Assembly: GCA_010093515.1 (NCBI GenBank)
Contig: MU001703.1
Span: forward strand, 78,533 to 142,532
DNA: 64,000 nucleotides
Source: Lineolata rhizophorae
Lineage: Eukaryota; Ascomycota; Dothideomycetes; Lineolatales; Lineolataceae
Reading direction: 5' to 3'
Below, piece after piece: positions 58,428 to 64,000 of the stretch (positions within the stretch are counted from its first letter, which is position 1; each line of letters opens with the position of its first letter). Position numbers and translations under genes: made by a program. Under the pieces are notes generated by a model, which saw only the letters and a list, made by a program, of their open reading frames with translations, did no database searches and was not told the origin of the DNA.

Positions 58428-59666
58428 TTATTTTCCACCCTTCTTTCCTTTCTTCTTGCCGTTGGGCTTATAACCCGGACGGCTCATAGGAGTCTTGGGG
58501 CCGTTCGAAGTTTCGTCCTTCGAACGGGCCCCAAACTCTTCTGGAATATTCGAAAAAATTTCGAGGTCTTCCAGGTGACGGGGGGCGCCAGGGCGGAGAG
58601 GGAGTCGCGAGGCGGTATTCGCCTCTCCGAAGGCGGTTGTCGACGCCCCGAAATCGAAATCGAAAGCCCTTGTTCTGGGCAACTCGGGACTTTGAGCGCC
58701 CTTATTAATCTCTTGGATATCCGAGTTTTTCTCGGTATCCACGGCGCCGTTGGCGCTCTCTGCGCGGGAGACGGAGCCGAAGGAGGAGGTGGAGGAGGTG
58801 GAGGTGGAGGTGGAGGTGGAGGTGGTGGCGGTCGGATGTTCTGTATAGGAGCTCCGAAGAGACTCCTCGGGCTTCTGGAATTGCTCTAACACGGCCTTAT
58901 CGACTTGAGTGTCGAATGTCTTTTCGAGCTGGCGGCGGTGCTTTTTGATCTGGGTGGATACCCTTGCGAGTATCCACCGCTCCAGCTCGACTCGGCACTC
59001 TTGAACCGTTTTGGCGAATTTTGCCTCCACCGAGGCCTCGAGTTGTTGGCGGTACTCTTTGAAGTCCTTTTCGTGCTTTGCACGAATCAAGGCTTCGAGC
59101 ACGCCAACATGCTCGTTCGTGGCCTGGGCGATCTTGTCATCGATCGCGTTCTCAAGTTGCCGACGGTGTTTGTTGACGGCATTGGTTGTCTTGCTCATCT
59201 GTTGACGAACAACGCCGCGACAATGCATCAGGATGAGCGTAACTAGCTCATCCATGATGAGTTTTCCGAGAACGAAGACCGAGATTCCAACGACGCAAAC
59301 TCCGAGGCCCCACTCGGTGACGCCCATAGGGGCCAGGACGTGCTGGACGAGGTGAAACCAAAGCCCGGATAGGACGCCCCGAAGGGCAACGATGAGGTAT
59401 TCCGCCGCGGGGAAGAACTTGTCGAGCAGTCCGATATGCGCCGTCAAGGCGAAATTGACAGGGCGCGTAGTGAGGAGGCAGGTGAGGAGGTCTTCAAGCA
59501 CATCGGAGAGCCATCCGATGGCTTGGAAAGCGCAGACAAGAAGCCAAAGGCAAACCATCGCAACGTTGATCACAAGGCTTGTCGCGACTTTGTCGAATGC
59601 GACGAGAAGCGCCATTGTGGCGAGCAGGAGGAAGGCGAGCAAGAGGAAGTTGATGGTAGAAGACAT
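58428..59666 (-). CDS. Membrane-anchored coiled-coil protein, unknown family, 412 aa
   Basis: A single uninterrupted frame starts at the ATG at 59666. The N-terminal third is hydrophobic: residues about 5-25 (FLLLAFLLLATMALLVAF), 30-52 (SLVINVAMVCLWLLVCAFQA) and 120-142 (GLGVCVVGISVFVLGKLIMD) look like membrane segments, with weaker ones between. Residues about 155-275 are charged and helical, with three repeats of the form KHRRQLE/EYRQQLE (NKHRRQLENAIDDKI, KEYRQQLEASVEAKF, KKHRRQLEKTFDTQV). This suggests a coiled coil built from duplicated units. A Thr/Ser-rich low-complexity stretch follows, then a basic tail ending NGKKKGKKGGK. I recognise no known domain. A purine-rich plus-strand region just upstream is consistent with a fungal promoter. 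Lineage-restricted origin is possible. Confidence 0.7.
   Translation of the reverse strand: MSSTINFLLLAFLLLATMALLVAFDKVATSLVINVAMVCLWLLVCAFQAIGWLSDVLEDLLTCLLTTRPVNFALTAHIGLLDKFFPAAEYLIVALRGVLSGLWFHLVQHVLAPMGVTEWGLGVCVVGISVFVLGKLIMDELVTLILMHCRGVVRQQMSKTTNAVNKHRRQLENAIDDKIAQATNEHVGVLEALIRAKHEKDFKEYRQQLEASVEAKFAKTVQECRVELERWILARVSTQIKKHRRQLEKTFDTQVDKAVLEQFQKPEESLRSSYTEHPTATTSTSTSTSTSSTSSFGSVSRAESANGAVDTEKNSDIQEINKGAQSPELPRTRAFDFDFGASTTAFGEANTASRLPLRPGAPRHLEDLEIFSNIPEEFGARSKDETSNGPKTPMSRPGYKPNGKKKGKKGGK
58783..58830. repeat. (GGTGGA)n coding minisatellite
   Basis: Hexamer-like GGTGGA/GGAGGT units within the 412-residue gene, encoding the Ser/Thr low-complexity stretch on the minus strand. Length variation would stay in frame for whole hexamers. 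Confidence 0.85.
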
Positions 59667-59825
59667 TGTCTTGGTGTCGAAAGTAGGTCTCTGAAGGAAG
59701 GGAAAGAGAAAAGAGAGATGTCTTGAAAGAGTAAGAGAAAGGTAGAAGAGAGACTTAGAGGGAAGAAGAAGAGAAGAGAGGAAGAATGTTAGGGATCTAG
59801 AGAAAATTTATATTGTGGGCGAGCA
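59667..59825 (-). promoter_or_regulatory. Pyrimidine-rich promoter of the 412-aa gene
   Basis: Read on the minus strand, about 100 bases before the ATG are almost all C and T (plus-strand GGAAGAAGAAGAGAAG). A TATA-like ATATAAAT lies just beyond, at about 59805-59812. This is a typical fungal start-site layout, inferred from composition only. Confidence 0.5.
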
Positions 59826-61343
59826 ACTTTTCGCCCACAATGGCTGCCTGATCACCCACGATGGAAAGCGCAACCGTCTGGTAAAGGAAACATATCCCGT
59901 GGCAAGCGCGACGGAGGTCACCTATACTACGCGAGAGGATCACTGTGGCGAAGGTTGCGCCTTACCACGTAGTAACCGAGAGCTTCATACAGCGTGAATG
60001 GGGTTCTATGCGGCGTTATTAACCTCTACGGTCATACCTATTCACCTCTATTTAGACGAGCATTTCTATAAGGGAAGAGATAGTTCTTGGAAGGACGTCT
60101 CGAACTTGAATAGGTAGTTCCCTACTCCGGTGGTCCTTACAAAGTAAGAAACTCATATTTATTGAAGAGCTGTTAGCAGATGTCTAGTTTTGCAAGCAAT
60201 ACAGTAGAAGTTTGCTTTGCACATTGCATGGATTAAACTTAGCCAAAATGACAAATTACAAGCTTACATCCGTGATGGGAGATAACACATAGTTTAGTCT
60301 TGCGATGAAGGAAGCAGGAGACGTTTCCCGACATGGCACCGATGTGAGCTAAGCTCAACGTTTGTGATCTATTTACAAGGCAAATAGTGACCGACCGGAA
60401 CTTTAGGGATAACGTCACTGGTGTTGGTATCTACGATTGTTTCCTGTCTCTACAGTGTCTTGCATGGTATGACAGCTTGAGCTAGAAAGCTGAAAATTGG
60501 GAACTGGAGAAAGTGGATATCATTAAATTTATATTATATTGCGCTATGTTGGATAGCAAAGTAGAGCTCTTATGTTTGTCGTTTTTATAGCTTGCGCAGA
60601 AGAATTGTCGCGACAGCGCTAGTAGCGGCGCCTTCTTTCAAACACACCTCAGGATCTCTTACCCTTACCAAGCATGAGTCGTCGAGTTGTTCCCATACGC
60701 ACAGAGAGACATGTATTCTGAAGATTCCACCGAGGCATTCTCAAACCTAAGTGCCCGTTCTATGCTTACTGCAACCTTGCTTCGTTACGTATACATCATC
60801 TATCTGTGAGTTCACGGGGGAAGTTCGCCACTACGAAGAAATTTACTAACTCAGTCGTAAATGATTACCATTTAGGACAACACTAAAGAACAAGCAAAAA
60901 GGATAACGGCATGATATGCATGGTTGACGTCGGTTTTCCATTGTGAGACAGTTTTATTTTGGAGCGTTCAAAGTTGCAACGCGTGGTTGGAATTAAGCTT
61001 CACCGAACGCACGGACTCCCGTCGCTGATCTCGGCACGCCCCGGCAGCGGTCAAGACTGGCGCACCGACGTAGGAGGGTCTGGCATCGCACCGACGCCCA
61101 CTTCTACTCTTCCCTACACAACCGCACAGTACCTGCAAACAAAAACCTTTTTCCAATAGCGTCATGTTTGCGTGTGACCTAGCTCAATCGTGTAGCACGT
61201 AACACTCTAGCATCCTCAATAGAGGAGAGGTAACGAGAGGCTGTCATATCATTGGAGGATAGGTATGGGGAGGTCCTTGAGTAATTAAGGGAGACTTTCC
61301 ATCCGTCGAAAAGCGCGAACGCTACGTCAGTTTAGATAACGGA
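59826..61343. other. AT-rich spacer, nothing recognised
   Basis: No protein-like frame, RNA gene or repeat structure is seen beyond simple AT-richness. Confidence 0.5.
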
Positions 61344-61979
61344 GTGCATGCAATGTACAGAGCCGTTATACCATATCTAGAAACCGTGCGCGAAGTAGCT
61401 TCCCTAGCATGCCGAAGAAACATGATTATGTTCGAATTGGACACAAAAAATCGCGTAAGCAGACGGCACTCACCAGACCGTAACAGCCCACAGACGAATT
61501 TCCGGGAATGCGAAGCCGACTTACGCCGGGCAATTTTGCCCCAGCTGACTGATCAGAACTGGCAGATTCCTAATGTCCTTCACCTTCCACGCGAGCTGGG
61601 CGATAAAATCTATTGCTGGGTCTTCAGATCAATCGAATTGGAAGTCTCGACACAATTCCCAGCTAAACACAAGTCGAAATATTCCATTTCATTCCTTCGC
61701 GCTTACAGATAGATACGCGAGGAGGCTAAGCCTCTCCGGATTCAAAACGCCACTAGGTCATTTACCTGCCTATTGAACATACTGGATTACATATATATTG
61801 CACCTTCTAATCAGTTTGCCCGGAAAATTCGCCTTACTATTATCGATGCCACGCCCTGCCGTAACCCTCTGTTTTTACCGCACCATCCAGTGTTTGACAT
61901 CCAGTATGCGATCGACCTCTTGCCTGTACTCAACGTAGACAGTCTTACTATTGTCACTTCGACTCGCACGAGACCTTGA
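61344..61979 (+). pseudogene. Broken 2EXR/F-box-like protein gene
   Basis: The frame contains IPNVLHLPRELGDKIYCWVF, close to the LPxELxxKIYxxx motif of fungal 2EXR/F-box-like proteins. Later comes SFLRAYR*IREEAKPLRIQN, matching the usual CRQIxEEAxPLxY element. The only interruption there is a TAG where family members have Gln (CAG), a single C-to-T change of the kind repeat-induced mutation or deamination gives. The same frame continues through TCLLNILDYIYIAPSNQFAR to a terminal stop near 61979. It is shorter than most relatives, and no clean upstream start or splice site was found, so it is read as a decayed gene. A short intron over the stop is an alternative. Confidence 0.5.
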
Positions 61980-64000
61980 ATTCGCAAATACTAAAACGCT
62001 CCGTCGGGAGATGTGCTGGCTGGAAAGCCTTGTATGTATAGTTCCTTGATTTTGATCAACGCAGCGAGCGTCTGAAAATGGAGGATTATGCCTTAGGAAG
62101 CGGTAGGAGTATGCACCTGAGACTTATCTAAGTATGGCTCGCGATGGTGCTGATTCTTGCGCTGGCTTGGAGCGCTACGCTAGCTGCCGGGATAGCCGTT
62201 TCCATCCGATGGAAGACAAGAGCGGAGGGGATTGCTCTGTATGCTTATGCTAGTTGCCAAAAGGATCTAGAGAGCAACAAATTGACTTATCTTTAGCGCA
62301 TGTTGCTGAACCCTAAGATGGACTAGTTGTAGTCCATTGACGGAATATAAATTACTTGAACTCTATAAGCTAGTAGGACGTGAATAGGGAATCTGGAGCA
62401 ATAACAGCTTGTGAGCTTTTAGGATTTTGATTCTTTGAGAGTATTTGTGGAAAGTTTGTAGGATACTGTAGACTTGGGTGCAGCAAATAAACACATAGGA
62501 GGAAATTCGGATATATTGGTTTGTATGTAATGATGCATTGTCTGTCCTGATGCTTAATAAAGGAGGCAATATCTTACTATGTTTGACTGAACAAGGAATG
62601 TCATACTGGACGGCTGTTCGAATGTCAAATTCCATTGCAAGAATTTTAATTTTGTTGCTAAGGGAAAGCGAGAACTTGCTAACCTCGATATGGTAAAAAC
62701 TTGTTCAGCACGTCAGGATACGGGAGAGCACGAAATTCAAAAGCGTTACACACTTTACGTCGATTCGAGCTCTTAGGTGACATTGTGATGACGTTAATAC
62801 AGTGTAACGGCAATAACAGAGTTAGAAGAGATGCTACCTATAAACAACTACTATCTTTCGTGGCTTTCCTTTGAGCAAATGAGCAGAGACCATTAAGTTA
62901 TTATGTACTTATGTCGCTAGCATACAAAAATTTCGTAGCCTGCACTATTAATTCTGCCGAACTGCCCCGTACTCAATTCCTACGAACAGCAAGCGAATCG
63001 AATATGCGACAGGATGCCTGCGAGCGCGTGGACGTTCGGGGTATACATTAGACTTTGTCTCAATCTAGAAATCAATAGAGAGCCTCAACCTTATTTTAGG
63101 CATCCGATGGCCAAGTACCCCAAATAGTAGGACGCGCTATGGGCGGCCATGGGCGTCTACGCACAAGTTACAACGTGGAATCTGCACCCATCCATATTCA
63201 TATTTTTATTGTTGCGAGGTACGGATTTGCCATAATACATCGAACGCCGTACAAGTGGTTCTTTCAACCAGGCTTCGTTTCTACACACTCCAGCATTTCT
63301 CACGAATCACGGCGACCGCAAGCGGCGTAGGCCGGCAAACCGGCACTCACTGGCACCAATGAGTGGAGAAACGAGATGAGAAAAAAGACCGGGCTAGTAC
63401 GACCGGCGCCACGCTCGTGCCCCCGACGCAGGAACCGAATCGTTCTGTTCCTGCATGGTGGCTCGCTCAAGCTTTTAAAGCGCAATCTGGGGCCGCGACG
63501 AATGGGAGTGGGGTGTCGGTGCCACCGACGGCACAGGGGCTCCAGTTGGGACCCGTTGATTGGTGCGCGAAACCTCAAACACGCGACGTTAGAGGCGCCC
63601 CCGGCCGGATAGCGTGCGGACCGGCCACCGGTGAGGTCCGGGGCAGGGCGCTGGGCCAGGAGACGCAAGGGGACCGGCCGGCGCGCTTGGGAAAGCTGTT
63701 CGAGCTCGTTTGAAGAGACCGCTTTGAGGAAGAACGGGTGTCGGAGAGTGCTCGATGGGGCATGCGAAGGTGTCGCTCAGCTGTCTTCAGTCGGCCTCGT
63801 CCGTGTGTTCTGTGCGCTGGGCTCGTCGGCGGAGTCGAGGAGGCCCGCTGTTCCTCCAATTGCTGGGTTGAAGGGCTGACCGCCGACGGCCTGCCGTTTC
63901 GCGGGCTCTTCATTTTTGGTCCTAGTGTCTTGCCCTGCTATCGGACTCTTTCTATGGTGTTGGATTGCAAGACCCTGCCGCGGGCGGGTTAAGCATAGGT
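61980..64000. other. Non-coding DNA; composition shift at about 63.3 kb
   Basis: From 61980 to about 63290 the DNA is AT-rich with no gene-like frame. At about 63300 it changes quickly to GC-rich DNA like the first 39 kb. Frames there (63363-63713 plus and others) show only the Arg/Gly/Pro bias of random GC-rich DNA. Confidence 0.5.

Overview
The window is nuclear DNA of a filamentous ascomycete (Pezizomycotina, most likely Sordariomycetes; a lower rank would be a guess). The evidence is spliceosomal introns with fungal donor and CTRAC-type branch sites, an HP1 homologue, a Zn2Cys6 regulator, an RTA1-type seven-helix protein, an areA-like/DUF3295 protein and a C3H1+CHY zinc-finger protein of the kind found in moulds. 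No virus, LTR element, CRISPR array, rRNA or tRNA was recognised. Most long open frames are non-coding shadows in GC-rich, Arg/Pro/Ser/Gly-biased DNA.

Layout. 0.6-11.2 kb (minus strand): one 14-exon C3H1/CHY zinc-finger gene whose 2.65 kb of coding sequence is spread over 10.6 kb by introns of up to 4.2 kb, including an 8-nt microexon. 11.2-20.4 kb: no supported gene; holds a (CA)n tract and a 65-base G homopolymer. 20.5-22.3 kb (minus): DUF3295 protein. 22.3-40.4 kb: an 18 kb gene desert, GC-rich up to about 39 kb and then AT-richer. 40.4-44.8 kb: a decayed aldo/keto reductase, an RTA1-like membrane protein and a Zn2Cys6 factor resembling the UPC2 type. 47.8-53.9 kb (minus): chaperonin subunit CCT5, with its last 45-nt exon beyond a 3.16 kb intron. 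54.5-55.7 kb (plus): HP1, divergent from CCT5. 57.2-57.4 kb: a 50-residue single-helix peptide. 58.4-59.7 kb: a 412-residue membrane/coiled-coil protein of unknown family. 61.3-62.0 kb: a broken 2EXR/F-box-like gene. The rest is AT-richer non-coding DNA.

The genes do not form one pathway. CCT5 and HP1 are housekeeping genes sharing a divergent promoter. The AKR remnant, RTA1 and Zn2Cys6 genes look like an accessory stress or lipid-transport group. The main novelty is gene architecture. Two conserved genes contain very long GC-rich introns, while their neighbours have ordinary 60-125 bp introns. In the CHY gene, the two cysteines of a zinc-binding CxxC are both split by the junctions of an 8-nt exon.
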